Shown: positions 14,137 through 26,547, numbered from the stretch's first letter. The stretch is 64,000 bases of DNA from Chrysopilus asiliformis (GCA_964034945.1 OZ035961.1:11729001-11793000); one strand, 5' to 3'. The notes: generated by a model from the sequence alone, not told the origin. Numbers and translations: made by a program.

Positions 14137-15645
14137 TGCTTTTTATGCAATTGCAACGACGCACAAGCCTAAATAAAATTATGTTAACAATACATTTTGA
14201 ATACAATGGCATTAGGGGGTACGTGAGTAACAACGAGCCCGCTATGGGGTACGCCAGCGAAAAAAGTTCGGAAACACTGATGAACACTATATTTTATAGT
14301 CCATATTTTGATAGAAACTTTTATTTTTATATTTTTGTTGAAGATCAAAGTCCAGCCTGGTCCGATTCTCAAAAACGTGTTTGGTCTACTAAGTCAAATT
14401 CTGAAAAAAAAAATTATAGTAAAAACATTTATAGTAAAATCACTTTTAAAATCCTTAAAATTCGGATGTGAAAAAATTCGAATAATTTACGCTAGCGAGA
14501 AAAAAAAATCGAAGATGAATTATGTGAAATATTTTTCAATTTATTAATGTAAAGAACTCATTAAAATTTCACACGTTCGCACAGCATTAATTTTCCTCTC
14601 CCCGTCTCTGATTTACATAAGAACAAACCTTGCGTACAAGTGGAAGATTTAATTTTTCCGCTTTCAATACCACAGCATAATTTTCTGTTTATAATTTTTT
14701 TATGTTTGACTTTCCATAACAATTTACCTGTCTCTTGGAGTTTTTTTTTTCTTGATATCTTTTGTATGTTTTTTATGCATGTATCTAACATATAGCCGAT
14801 CGTATCTTAAAACATATAACCTCTGGCGTAACACCAGTATGCAGGTAACTTAACATGATCAGCAACGGACAAAAAAAACAACGACACGGTCGAAGAAATC
14901 ACCGGAGGACGATACAAGGTAGACGACGGCGGAATTGGTACATGATGCCAGGCACAAAAAGGAGCACGAAACACTTCAAGATGATCATTCACCAGCATCC
15001 GAGCATCTTTGAAGCGTGGTAGCATAAAAGATGCTTCTTAATTCGAAAATAACAACTGCAAAATGCGCAACGCACAAGGTTTGCCACCAGAAGTCGAAGT
15101 TAACCGCAAATAAATAAAACCGAAAAGGTGAAATTTGTACGAATTTCGAGTTGGAAATGGTAGGGAGGAATCTCCTGTTGAATATCTGGGAGATTTGAAA
15201 GTTCGCTTGGCCAATAAACGTTTTCTGGGGTCATGGAGGTAACCATTTTTTTTTCTTCCCAAATTTAAATATGCAAGTCTGAACACGATTTGAATTGGGA
15301 GACACCATCGAAATTTATAGTCCAGATAAAAAAACTCACTTTCGAAGATATTCTGCTTATCGATCGGAAATACCTGTGCCATTAGTTTACTGCATAACAT
15401 TTTTTTAAAGCCATTAAGGATCAGTGGCACGAAGTTCAAATGGAAGTGTCGCCTGTTGATGTTGAAAAATGACTTTTGCTAAAGGAAATTTGTCTCAATT
15501 ATACAAAGCGTTATCAGCAAAGGTCGTGTTGCGGTTAAAAAAAAATATTAAAAAAAATACATGCACGGCTACTCTGAGAGATAAAAGTTTATCAAATTGT
15601 TTAAGAGTCTTTCCTACGAAATATTCAAGCGTCACCAAATTTTTA
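14137..15645. other. Gene-free sequence
   Basis: No supported gene. A 133-codon minus-strand frame (15,038-15,439) is open, but it has no recognisable family, splice context or initiator support. Confidence 0.4.
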
Positions 15646-15956
15646 TAATAAACTAGCTTGCCGGGTCAAGTTTTTTCAATTTTTTTTTATGGTCTATGTT
15701 GTTAAACTTCAGGCCAATCGGCTCGGTAGTTTCCCCGCGAAAGAATAACATGGCGCAAAAACTAAGTTTCGAAATCACTTCACTCCCTCCCCTTACTCCC
15801 CCCACCCCTCGCACTACTTTTTCGTATGCCTATGTTGGAACCAAAACTACCACAGACACTCATGCCAAATTTCAAGTCAATCGGTTCAGCCGTTTTTGCG
15901 TGAAAGAGGAACAGACAGACAGACAGACACCAACTCATTTTTATATATTAGTATGA
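15646..15956 (+). mobile_element. Dispersed repeat with (GACA)n and TATTAGTATGA end, copy A
   Basis: The copy begins near ACTAGCTTGCCGGGT, passes through CGGCTCGGTAGTTTCCCC and a CCCTCCCCTTACTCCC stretch, and reaches CAATCGGTTCAGCCG. It then has an AGACAGACAGACAGACAC array and ends TATATATTAGTATGA. Related copies are at 55,882-56,356 and 60,687-61,540. The microsatellite and simple ends suggest a non-autonomous Helentron-type element, by inference. This copy lacks the nested insertion seen in the third. Confidence 0.75.
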
Positions 15957-16049
15957 GTATGATAAATGTGTCGATTTTGTTTAAACTTCCCAGCTTGAAA
16001 TATTTGCCATAAATTTTAAAAAATATATAGGTTCTTATAAGACTTACTC

Positions 16050-16496
16050 TTCCAAACGTTACTTTTCAAAAATTTGATAGAAAACTACGATTTTCGTCAA
16101 ACTTATTTACCAAAACTTTCAAGTCGCTAGCTCAACGCGTTCTCGAGTTATTTAAGGCACGTAAAATGGACAGATCAATAGACCGACAGACCGACAGATG
16201 CACATCCTCATAATTTCGCCTTGAACGGATTTTGTACTGGAGTGATATCCCGTAACTTGTTTCAAGCGTTTGTTTCGACTTAGAAGAACAAGAAGTATTC
16301 GCTGTCTCTGTTTTGACCGACATAAATGACAGAGAGGAACCGAGATAGCGAATACCACTTTTTCTTCTAACTCGAAACAAACGCTTGAAATAAGTTACGG
16401 AATACCACTCCAGATCAGAAAGTCTCTGCCCCCGTTCTCGAGTCGGTCTCCGTCATGAAAACAATACTTTCCCTCTATAGCAGAGGAAAGTAAAAA
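16050..16496 (-). mobile_element. HINE-like repeat (ACTTTCC family), copy 1, interrupted
   Basis: Read on the minus strand, it starts with a hairpin-forming TACTTTCCTCTGCTATAG-AGGGAAAGTA, followed by TATTGT-TCAT and GACTCGAGAACGG. It continues to a short GTCNG array and GAACGCGTTGAGCTAGCGAC. Copies 2 and 3 lie at 24,655-24,921 and 56,858-57,113. A separate element (16,240-16,413) is inserted in it. Confidence 0.75.
16240..16413. mobile_element. Nested MITE with ~66-bp inverted repeats
   Basis: Left (GGAGTGATATCCCGTAACTT) and right arms are reverse complements over about 66 bases with few mismatches, including CAAGCGTTTGTTTCGA. Removing 16,240-16,413 restores the continuous GTACTGATCAGAAAG found at the same place in copy 2 of the host repeat (about 24,840). 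The insertion is therefore well delimited. Confidence 0.85.
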
Positions 16497-18269
16497 CTGC
16501 TAACAAAGAAGTAAAGAAATTATATTTATAGTTAAGAAAACCTTCACGATGCAAAGACAAAACTGGCAAAGGTCCAATATTTAAGAAAAGTTCATTGGAA
16601 ATATGCATGGCCATCTGATGTGTTATAAGCAATTTCGTTCCAGATTGCTGCTACACAAATTGAAAAATTGAGAGTGCAAATTTGCAAAAATTATAAGAAT
16701 GCGATCAGCAGGTTAACCTAAATAATCGCAAAGATACATGATATACACATTCACATGCACTCGCGAAGTTCATCGTTAATTTTATTTCTCATATTTCCCA
16801 CATATGACTCACTAAGCGCTCTTATTTAAGTACAATAAAAGTTAAGTGCTGTGTGCATACAAGATTTTCAGTATAGTATCATCGTTGGATAGTGATTATC
16901 ATATTTTCACAAAATTACAAAATTAGTGAAAATATATATTTTTTGGTTGAAAAAAAAACTCAGCGTAAAAAAAATAAGCAGGAAGAAATGTTGAAGAATT
17001 GAATTTCGGGTTGATTAACCTCACGCAAAGGTTCGTGCGTATTGTCTGGACTAGCAATTTACCATTCGAGTTTGGAAAAGGGCCCTAAGGGTTCAAAATG
17101 CTGAACAACAAACGGCCTGAATACACGTGAGGAGGGTGTAATTTATCATTTTCAAAATTGGACATTGATTTAATGACCGTGCAACGTTTTTTTTCTCTCG
17201 TTTCGATTTTACTTTGGACGTCTGTCAGGATCTTTGCTGGACGCGGTGAATGGATCCGATTCTCTCAACTAATCGAGGACTAGAATTCATTTTTGTTTTT
17301 AGGATCTTCAGGAATAATGAATATTTGGTCGTATGTTGGAATAATTAATAATTCCACACCCTTACTGACTTCTCTCCCTTAATGTGGTGATGCACATTTG
17401 GTGAAAATGTGTGCACCGAACACAAATATCGGATTGAGTCGCCCTAATTTAAGTCGATCCCTTCCAACCCTCGTTTATTGTAAAATGATGGAATTAGAAG
17501 ATTTTTTTCGGCGTAGGTTGGATGCAAATGCACATGTGCCATACCCGTTTCCAGAAATATATTCTTGGGGGTTGCAATGAATTCTATGTGGAATTGAACT
17601 GGCTGATCAAACATCTTCTCCTAAGTCTCTATCGTCAACTAGAATTTAACGTTGGTGAATTTTTTTCCCGAAATTTTTGGTCCAGGTGCACTTTGCTGCA
17701 GATGATTTCACGTATTCCATGTGAAATTTTATTAACGGCTTTAGTTTTACGAGATGAATAGTGAAAAAATTCCCGAAGATGAAAAACGCCATAAACTCAT
17801 GATTGGTTAAACATATGGCGTTTATACAGACACGTCTGTCATTATCATCGGTTGATTGAATTTTCCGGAAGAGCACTTTAATGGATTCTGGGTGATTTTA
17901 CATACGAATTTAATCCACTTTGACATGTGTCTATTAGCAATTCCGTTCTTGATATTTGTTGGACATCTGACGGAGAAATTTAATATTGTTCTAATCGATG
18001 AAAAAACAGGTAAAGTGTCATGTTGATAAAACTATTCATCAAGCTTGGAAGGGGATTTTTTTTTTTTGGAAAGAATAATAAAAACTGAAAAGTTGCAGAC
18101 AAAAAAAAAGATATTTAAAAATAGTGCATTAAAAAATTTGCATATAATTTTTCAATTTGTTTGAAAATATAAAAAAAATTATAATTAGTGAAATACTCTA
18201 TAAGAACAGATAAATTTTTTATAGAAAATTTTCAATTCCTATGGGGTATTTGTACGGGAAGAAGTTGTG
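16497..18269. other. Gene-free sequence
   Basis: No supported gene; AT-rich with A- and T-runs. No repeat boundaries were recognised. Confidence 0.45.
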
Positions 18270-18935
18270 TGATTGAATTTCAATGTATGGAATAATTATG
18301 TAAAATCATATACGAAACACTTTTGCCTTTATAAGTTTTTTGATATGACGCAGTTTTTTCGAGAAAATCGAAAAGATTTTTTGATTTATCTGGAAGAGTG
18401 GGAAAGGGATTGGCTGATTTTTCCCATTTAAGAACTTAGCCTTATGCCTGGAGCCAAATGAACGCAACGCGAACGCAGAAACTGTCACTTACAAGTTTGG
18501 TCCATAGAAATCATTTGAAGTGAGCACAGTGAACGCAACTGCAACGCAAAAGTTTGCAAACTTCTAACTTTGCCTCAACAATTCTGCGTTGACAGTCCAT
18601 AAAGTGAGGTTGGGGAAATGTTGTTCGAGGAAAAATTGATAGCCTTAGTGCAAATAACAAAGATAAAGACCAACAAAGCAAATTATCGCTTCAAAATTAT
18701 CCATTTTTGTAATTTTGCCAACTTTATACCACTTTAAATTATGTCATAATGCCATTGGGCTCTGCCGCTGAAATGTTGCGCTGCGTGAAAGTTTGTGCGT
18801 TTTAGTTGCGTTCGCGTTGCGTTCATTGGGCTCCAGAGGTTACTTTTTACGGAAAACTTATCTATGCTAACTTTCAAGTCTGTAGCGAAATCTCTTTTAA
18901 AATCATTGTGTTCACGGACGGACGGACGGACAGGC
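18270..18935 (+). mobile_element. HINE-like dispersed repeat interrupted by a MITE
   Basis: The left part has the ATTTCAATGTATGGAATAAT and TTTTCGAGAAAATCG motifs shared with fragments near 2,935 and 3,045. The right part resumes with CTATGCTAACTTTCAAGTCT and ends in a GGACGGACGGACGGAC array. The two parts are separated by the element at 18,448-18,836. Confidence 0.55.
18448..18836. mobile_element. MITE with CTGGAGCC inverted repeats
   Basis: The left end CTGGAGCCAAATGAACGCAA is mirrored at the right end with one difference, and both continue CGCGAACGCA. The 389-bp interior has no coding capacity and no clear target duplication. It interrupts the dispersed repeat at 18,270-18,935. Confidence 0.75.
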
Positions 18936-21569
18936 AAAAATCAAGATCTTTTGTCATTCCAAACACGATTGGTTCGATGCGTTACAAATGGTATATTAAA
19001 GATAACATAATACTCTATGATTCTCATATAGCGTATAAAAATTCGAACAGCTGAATATCAGTTTAAAAACTTGATTCAACCTAAATGCTGTTCATAAACC
19101 GAAAAACTTTTTTGCAAAAATCATTGGAGGGTGTCCGAACATCTAAAGACTGCTAAACGTTTCCAGTTATTTCTGCTTTTTTGAATTCTATCCTCTCCCC
19201 TCTTCACCTCTTTATGTTCCCCTTCTCTCCTCACCACTACTTCTATCTTTTCTCAACCTGTGCAGTTCCATACGCCCTACTTTAATTTCTGCATATTTAA
19301 TTTTTGAATTTCTCCTGCCACAGGCCGACACATATTTTACTTTTCCTAACGCAAAAGAACACGCGCCTGGCATAGGCTAAATTTTCCTGCAGGAAGCTAA
19401 TTACACCGTACGCAAGTCGATGACTTTTACTCCATTTTTTCTGAGTGTAGGATTTTCATATTTTTCTTTGAAGAATGGCGTCACTCTAACGAAGATCCAG
19501 CCAAAATTCATGGAAATGGTTTCTAGAGATTTAGAGAAACAAAATAAAGCAAAAATTCCAATGTGACCTGTAACCCGAAATTATTCAAAAAAAAAATTTA
19601 TTCTAAAACTATTTTCAAAGCATTTTTGCAGACAATTTTTCTATTACTTTTGAGCTGTTTTTCGTGTCGATTTTTTTACCAGTAACTTCTAATATTTTTG
19701 AATTTTTTACTACAAGAATGTTTATTTTATTGCTATCAAAGTAGTAAATCAATTTTAATGCTAACGATTTTTCGTTGCAAGCAATAAAGCTGAAAATCGT
19801 TATTTCTCTCTTAATTGTTTATCTTTACTTGATATCTCGAAACCAAGGTATAATCGTCATTCATAGCAAATCAACTGAAAATGTTTTCATCTTGAAAATT
19901 CCAAAGTATTAAAAAGTGCATTGTAAAAATATCACAGCGACAAAACCAAAAACCTGATTTATAGGATAAAAAGCATAAAAAAGTTATTTTCCAGATAAAT
20001 CAAAAATTAAGTAATAAAACTTTCAAAATCGATAAATTTCTTTAACCGTTGACACATCAATCTGCGAGGTGATGAGAAAATTCCCTGCGCCTGTGTCCAA
20101 GGCAACCAAACAAATCTTTTTAAATCCTCCAGGAGTCCCTCGATGAAAAGGACCAGAAAAAGAGTAAAGGAAAAAAACCGTAAACACAAAACATGATTTA
20201 AGAGGTTCAATACACGGCTGACTTTTTTTAATCCCCGAATTCCCGATTCGATTCCAGACACTGCACTTTTTAATGGCCTTCTTGGATTTCCTCAAAATGC
20301 ATCTCTTCAACTCCTCGCATTGGCAGTAAATTTCTGGACCCAATTCCGTCAAATCCCGTCAGAATTTTAGGTTTGCATTTAAAAAAACTCAAACAGAACA
20401 CAAATAACCAAATGTGAAAATTATTGTGACGTTTCACATTACAAACGCTGAAGTCATCAACGGATCTCATCGAGAGGATACAATTTTCTTCCTTAAAAGG
20501 TTTATGCTCAGATTACGTCCATTACGACAACGAATAAAATCTGGAAATCCAAATCCTAATAAAAACCCATAAAAAGTTATGCTTTGTAAAAAACATATAA
20601 AAAATCAACAGACGATCAACAACAAAAAAAACATAATAAAACCTTTTACGACCCTCTAAAATGCGTCATAATATCGCTGAGCATTTCGAGAAATGAAAAA
20701 AAAACTCTAAAGGGGATAAAGGATAAGAAAATACTTTGTAAATCTTGTCCAGGGAAAAAAAAGTTTGATACGACGATCAACTCGAGGATCAGTTGGGAAG
20801 ACAAAGCAAGGAGGAAAAAGTGATCACGGTTAAGAAGATCGCGTTCTTTTCTTGTTCCATATCGTCGCTTGTTCAAGAAGAATAAAAGGTAACGAAATTA
20901 ATTTTTGATCCTCAGAAGAATGTGACCGATCTTCACTGAATAAGTCTCGATCCCTATCCTAATTTCAATTCCCTTTTGTGATCTCGCGTTAATCCAGGTT
21001 GGCATTTCGCATATCTCTCTTGGATTTCCATGTTTTTTTTTTTTTTTGATGCAAGTAATTTACTTATTTCTGGTTATTTTCGACATTTTTTTTCCTTCTT
21101 AATCGGTGCCAATAAATTACCAAATCGGCCTACAGTGAACGCCCACCATAAGTTCTAAATCGTTGATGGGCTCTCATTACTCGTTTCCTTCCTCACAACC
21201 TTCTCGTAATGTGATTTTCAGTTTCACAAGAACTTGAAAGAAGTTAAAAGCCATGTCGAGGGTATACCGTCTTAATGTGCCAATTAAGTTCAATTAAAAC
21301 GTAAAATTATTATAGTTGAATTTATTCAATGAGTAAATCGAAATCGTAATGGGATCCAATGGAATATGGGAGACAGCGTAGACATTTTGATGCCATTAAA
21401 AGAAATTATCTGCCACGATGACGATCAAATTAGATAGAGTTTTGTAACGATAGGTTTGTTTTATTTGGATTAGTGTAGGTTTTTAAAAAAATCAAGTATA
21501 TCTTAAAAATAAAGAATATTTGTTTGTAGATTTTCTTGCATTTTTCGGTTTCAACGAAGTTTTGGTTTA
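18936..21569. other. Mostly gene-free sequence; one doubtful exon
   Basis: A partial repeat lies at 19,258-19,447. Minus-strand 20,200-20,350 reads as a cysteine-rich peptide with mixed third-base use, unlike the surrounding AT-rich frames. It lacks an ATG and convincing splice sites, so it is not called as a gene. The rest holds nothing recognisable. Confidence 0.4.
19258..19447. mobile_element. Partial copy of CACTCAGAAAAAT-family MITE
   Basis: Matches the right two thirds of the element at 8,876-9,147: CATACGCCCTACTTTAATTT, AATTTCTCCTGCCACAGGCC, CACGCGCCTGGC and the terminal TTTTTTCTGAGTG. The left inverted repeat is missing, so this is a truncated copy. Confidence 0.6.
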
Positions 21570-21711
21570 CAGTGGAGTCCGTTTAAAAGAACATTGAAAA
21601 TGTCAACAAAATTTGGGCTCTTAAGCGGGTTGTTCTTTTAAGCGGTGTTGTTGATTCCGAGGCACCTAAAGATTGCCACGAGGAATTGTGCTTTTAAGCC
21701 GGACTCCACTG
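21570..21711. mobile_element. pogo/Tc1-mariner-like MITE
   Basis: The ends are CAGTGGAGTCCG and its complement CGGACTCCACTG, flanked by TA on both sides (21,568-21,569 and 21,712-21,713). Both arms continue with TTTAAAAG/TTAAAAGC, and a CTTTTAAGCGG motif recurs inside. Its 142-bp length rules out coding capacity. CAGT-type ends plus TA duplication fit the pogo branch of Tc1/mariner. Confidence 0.85.
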
Positions 21712-21713
21712 TA

Positions 21714-23697
21714 CTTGTAATAAAGCTGATAATTTTCCCATATTTTGCATGAAAACCTCAAGTTTTAACGTTTGGACTGCCGGGGTCCCATCTCGACGCC
21801 TCTACGCAATATGTGGACTACAAAGATATAACAAATACTCAAAACAAAATCTATGATTTTAATTGAAAAATTCCGATAGGGTAAAGGTTAAATCCCCAAA
21901 ATGCGAGAAAATAGAATTTAAAATGAATCAGAGCCGGAGTTTGGACGTTAGGGGTGTAAGAACATTTTTTAATCCGATTTTATGTCAAATTTCAGAAGAT
22001 GTATATCGAATATAGTAGCAGTAACGTGCCATACACCAATAATAATGCTTAAAAAGGACTATCTCGGACCCCCACTTTCGTAATGAATCTTCGCGGGCCC
22101 ATTAAAAATCAAACCTCTTCTCAAATCTTCTTTCAACATTCGAAAATTTAAAAACCCTTTTAAACGTCCAAAAATTTTCAGAATCTTGTTTGGGGGATTG
22201 ATCTTCAGAGGCGGCTAATCTTCAAGGACCCCTGCGTAGCGAGCGCTTCTTCTGCGTAACGAGCGATTTTGGGTTTTTGTTAAAAATGTTGATATAAATC
22301 GATGCATTATGAGAAACCGGCGTAACCGATTTCGGTGAAAGTTTGCACACGGCAGGAGCTACTTGCAGAATAAAGGATAGAATAACGGCTTTTTTTCCAA
22401 AGATTTAAGTTATTTCTGGGTTTTTTTGGTCCAAAAAAGACCTTTGCGAGAAACATTAACCCTGCAATAACACCGTCGCAAGCTAGTATTGAAATATATT
22501 AAACTGTAATATGAAAGATATCTCTATATCTGCTAGTAACTGAAAAGTAAGCTTCTCTTAATTTATTTACACCAAGGCTAGAATGTATTTTCCATTCGGC
22601 ATTGCGAATGCATATCTGATTGAAATGAAATCAAAATCCAATTTATCATAAATTGAAGCAAGTTTCATCCAACCATGCATACAGAATGTCGTCTGTTTCA
22701 TATTAGCCGCACAAGAAATCTGATGGACAGGCCCGAGAGAAATACATGAATTTAATAAAATGAAAATAAAAAAGACGCGCGCGTCACCACATCATAAAGT
22801 AAAATTTCATCGGATACAAGACGTCCTTGGCAACGGTTTTTGGAGGTGCGCAAAAAGATGATTCTGGTTTCAGTTTGTTGGGTCATTTATGCACTCCGTC
22901 CCTCGATTTTTTAAGAAAATCATTCCCCATCATTCGGTTTCACTTTGCCGAGATTTAAATGCTACAAAAATCAGAAAGGGAAAGGAGACAAATCGAATGG
23001 AGGATCGTGGCGATGTTGGAGTTTGTCTAAATCTTAAGAACAATCACGTGCTCAGCCAACTTGTTGCACTTGATTAACAGGTTATGCTTAAATGGGGGAA
23101 AAATCTGGAAATAAAACAAACCAACAGCTATAAAAGTTTTGGCGCCAAAATGTTTTAAGCCGTTGGCGAATGGATATGCTAACTTTATAACGTTCGCAGA
23201 TCGCTTCATCATATAATGTAAAAATCTCTGACCCGTTTACCTGCATTGAGACAAGATCGGCGATCGCTTGCTACCCCCCTCTTCGCATGGAGTTCGCTTT
23301 TATTCGAGGGAAGTTAATGTGGAATTGTAACTTACCAGAATTCCACGCATGGTTGAAATACTGAAAAATTATCACTGCTGAAGACAAAACTTGTCTCAAC
23401 TTCAATTTACCTACCTGTCATGACCGACTTATTTTGCGCCAACTTCTTATCCATCGAATTATAATTGCATTTGCAAATTGACGAGGAATAACTGGCAGTG
23501 ACAGTCAAATATGATTTCCATTTCGAAATTCATGACTGGAAATAATTTAATCAAACCGCCGCCGCGCATGTCTAGTCAGACCTTTGTACTATGCTCTATG
23601 TTATAAATAACATACGCACTCTCATTTTTTTTGTGTGAGGTTGGAATGTACAATTTTTATTTTGAAAAAAATGATTTTGAAAAAATTGTATAGTAGG
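21714..23697. other. Gene-free sequence
   Basis: No supported gene. Short open frames at 22,889-23,077 (+) and 23,027-23,212 (-) overlap each other and show no family features. Confidence 0.45.
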
Positions 23698-23699
23698 TA

Positions 23700-24645
23700 G
23701 GGTAGACCGGGGCTAGTAGACCCACTTTTTATAATCTACTTTATAAAAGTTTTACTGTAATTATTTCAGGTGCAGTAAAGACGTTTTTGGTTGGTTTATT
23801 CAATTGTGTTTCTTAGTCAATCTTTTATTTTAACTAATTATAAGTGTTTCAAATATTTTTTTTTTCATTTTAAAAAAAAGTTGTTCGATGAGTCGACTAA
23901 CCCCGCGTCTGGGGCTTGTTAAACGGAGTTATTTGACTCTATACTTTTTATGAAGAAAATGTGTTGGAACATATTAAAAAACTATAATAATTCTGAAAAA
24001 ATTTATTCTTTAAAAAATTTATGTTAATCTGAAAACATAAATTACCACCCCGATTGCGAGTGTCGTGTCGTTTTCGACAAGAGTCGTTTTACGTGCTGTT
24101 GTTGGTAGAAAAACACTAACAACAACACGTAAAACGACTTTTGTCGAAAACGACACGACACTCGCAATCGGGGTGTAAATTTAATCTAATTTAAAAAAAT
24201 AAAATTAATTAACAAAAAAATATAGGTGATTCATATCGAGTCATTTAACCCCAGTATACTGTGAGTCAACTAGCCCCAAGCCGCCATTTTATTTTTAACA
24301 CACTCGTGAAAAAAAAATTAAAAAGTATGGGTCAGAAAATGCTTCACTAACTTGTTAGCTCATACATAAATTTTCACTTGAAATCACTGACGAGTTCAAT
24401 ACAATGAAAGTATAAGCTACAAAACAATTTAATTAACAAGAAAAAAAATTACTCACACGCTTGAAATTTCTTTTTTTCCCCTCACAGTTCGTTCCAAGAG
24501 CACTGTGGTCTAACGACATTGGTTCACTGATAGCTGTCAGTCGACTGAATAAACAGTCCAATTCACGCAGGTTTGTTTTCAACCGTGGTTGACTTAACCG
24601 CAATGAGTCTACTTACCCATATAGCCAAATAACCCCGGTCAGCCC
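23700..24645. mobile_element. 946-bp DNA transposon remnant with TA duplication
   Basis: The left end GGGTAGACCGGGGCTAGTAG resembles the reverse complement of the right end, GGGCTGACCGGGGTTATTTG. TA flanks both sides (23,698-23,699 and 24,646-24,647). Internal repeats such as CTAACCCCG and CTAGCCCCAAG echo the ends. There is no transposase. A palindromic element is nested at 24,046-24,175. Confidence 0.75.
24046..24175. repeat. Palindromic foldback element, copy 1 (nested)
   Basis: Arms of about 60 bases are nearly perfect reverse complements, from CACCCCGATTGCGAGTGTCG to CGACACTCGCAATCGGGGTG. The centre is a GGTAGAAAAACACTAAC loop. The left arm has GACAAGAGTCG where the right arm gives GACAAAAGTCG. 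It lies inside the 946-bp transposon remnant. A second full copy at 42,289-42,406 carries the loop in the opposite orientation; a half copy lies at 48,093-48,152. Confidence 0.85.
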
Positions 24646-24654
24646 TACTCGTTG

Positions 24655-24921
24655 TAGCTAACGTTCCATTTCCAAAAGTTGATAGAAAACTACGATTTTC
24701 GTCAAACTCATTTCCCAAAAATTTCAAGTCGCTAGCTCAACGCGTTCTCGAGTTATTTAAGGCACGTAAAATGGACAAATCGATAGACGGACAAATCGAC
24801 AGACGCACATACTCATAATTTTGCCTTAAACGGATTTCGTACTGATCAGAAAGTCTCTGTCCCTGTTCTCTAGTCGGTATCCGTAATGAATACAATACTT
24901 TCCCCCAGAGGAAAGTAAAAA
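24655..24921 (-). mobile_element. HINE-like repeat (ACTTTCC family), copy 2, uninterrupted
   Basis: Shares GTTGATAGAAAACTACGATT, TTCAAGTCGCTAGCTCAACG and the terminal GAGGAAAGTAAAAA with the copies at 16,050-16,496 and 56,858-57,113. Its continuous GTACTGATCAG serves as the empty site for the insertion in copy 1. It starts a few bases beyond the end of the 946-bp element. Confidence 0.75.
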
Positions 24922-26547
24922 TCTTTTGTCGATGGTTTTTCCATTGAAAAAAATAAATAAATGAATAGAAAAAGATTTTTTTATATGCGTCACTTTTAAT
25001 AGCTTAAATTACAAAATTATTCCGTTTTTCAAATTATTTAAAAATCAATCTTTTTTTAATCGACGGTCATAAATGCAGGCGCGCACTGCGATGACAGTTT
25101 GGCGTGGGTCAGCAAATTTGCACTCATTTTTTGATCTTGTGGTCACGATGTCTACTTTGCGCCCTCTTGTGTTCCTAGAATGTTCTGTATCTATGACTAA
25201 TTGTAATTTTAGGTAACGGGTAAAATACTAATAACGCACGAAATATAAAAAAAAACATTCTTACTCATTATTTTCGTGAAATTGATCGTTATTTTCATTT
25301 TCGAGGATACGTAATATCGAAAAACTGGAAAAAATCAACCTGTAACGGCCATTTACTGCTCCTACATACTTATTAAATTACAATTCTCTCCGCTTAAATA
25401 TACAATTAAATATTCAATTAAATTAAATATTCCAGTTGGTTTGTTTTACAGTCAGGTGCAATTTTTATTTCAGTCTGGGGACAAAATCGATGGTAGAACA
25501 TCGTCATAAACCCATATTTCATTTTTGCGGCCATATTGTCCATCGACCACCAATCAAATCGTTCACCTGTGCGTTCAAATGCCGCACTTTGCGGTTTCGG
25601 TTTCACATTTTTCCACATACTTTTTTTTCTCTGTTAACTTTGGAATCAACATATTTAGTGTTTTATGAACCCATCGAACCATACGAAGACATTTTTACTT
25701 CTTCGACATAAACCGGTGTCATGTTCTCTGATGCAATTCCTTAAGGTTTCTGTACCTTCCACCTGGTCTAATCCACCGACCAAGTGTTTCTTGTTCTCTG
25801 TCGGCTATACCGTCTTAATTCAATAGAAATATATGCCAAGGGGTACGAATCGCAGCAGCTACCCTGAATTACATACCCGATGTTTATTTAAATTTTCTAC
25901 TTTGAATTTTACGATTTCCAACGCTTTTGATTCACAGGAATTTTACTTGCGATGCGTGAAGCGATTTTACATTAGCAAATAGATCAAATGGAATTGGGGA
26001 AGTCTGCACAATCGACGATGGTGATTTCAACCTGTAGAGTAACTGAAATTCGTTTAAAGATTAACAATTGGTAGATTCCCAGTAATAAAAAAAAAGTCCT
26101 TGGCTCTAGATCGCTTTTCCCAGTCTCAAGGCAGAAAATTTATTCATGGATCTATGGTTCGCTTGATCCTGTATTCATCTGAATGTGAAATTCATGCAAA
26201 TCAGTTTCCTGGCTTCAACGACGACAAGTAGACGCAGTTTTTCACAGGTTCGCTGCCTTAAATCGTTCTTACCTTCGCACTGGTTAAATATTTTACATAA
26301 TTTCAACTAAATGGACAAGGAATTTACGTCAGTTTCATTAAACGCCACCCTAGCATGCGATTTTTGTGTTAAGAAGAGTGATTTCGACATTTTAAAAATT
26401 TAAATTTAACGGACGTTTTCACATCGTCAGACTAAGGTACGGTTTTGTAATATATAGAAGTTCTAGATCATCGGTGATCACAAGTGACGTCAACAACAGA
26501 TCAAAAAGGCTAGAAATACGAAACACAAATTAGAGTTTGTCACAGTG
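24922..26547. other. Gene-free sequence
   Basis: No supported gene. Opposite-strand open frames at 25,418-25,711 overlap each other and lack domains. Confidence 0.45.

Noticed and set aside
14043..14471. 142-codon plus-strand open frame
   Set aside because: Its first part runs through the inverted terminal repeat of the transposon remnant ending at 14,136, and the rest is low-complexity Lys/Ser/Asn sequence.
15038..15439. 133-codon minus-strand open frame
   Set aside because: No recognisable domain, no splice context and composition like the background. A frame of this length is expected by chance somewhere in 64 kb.
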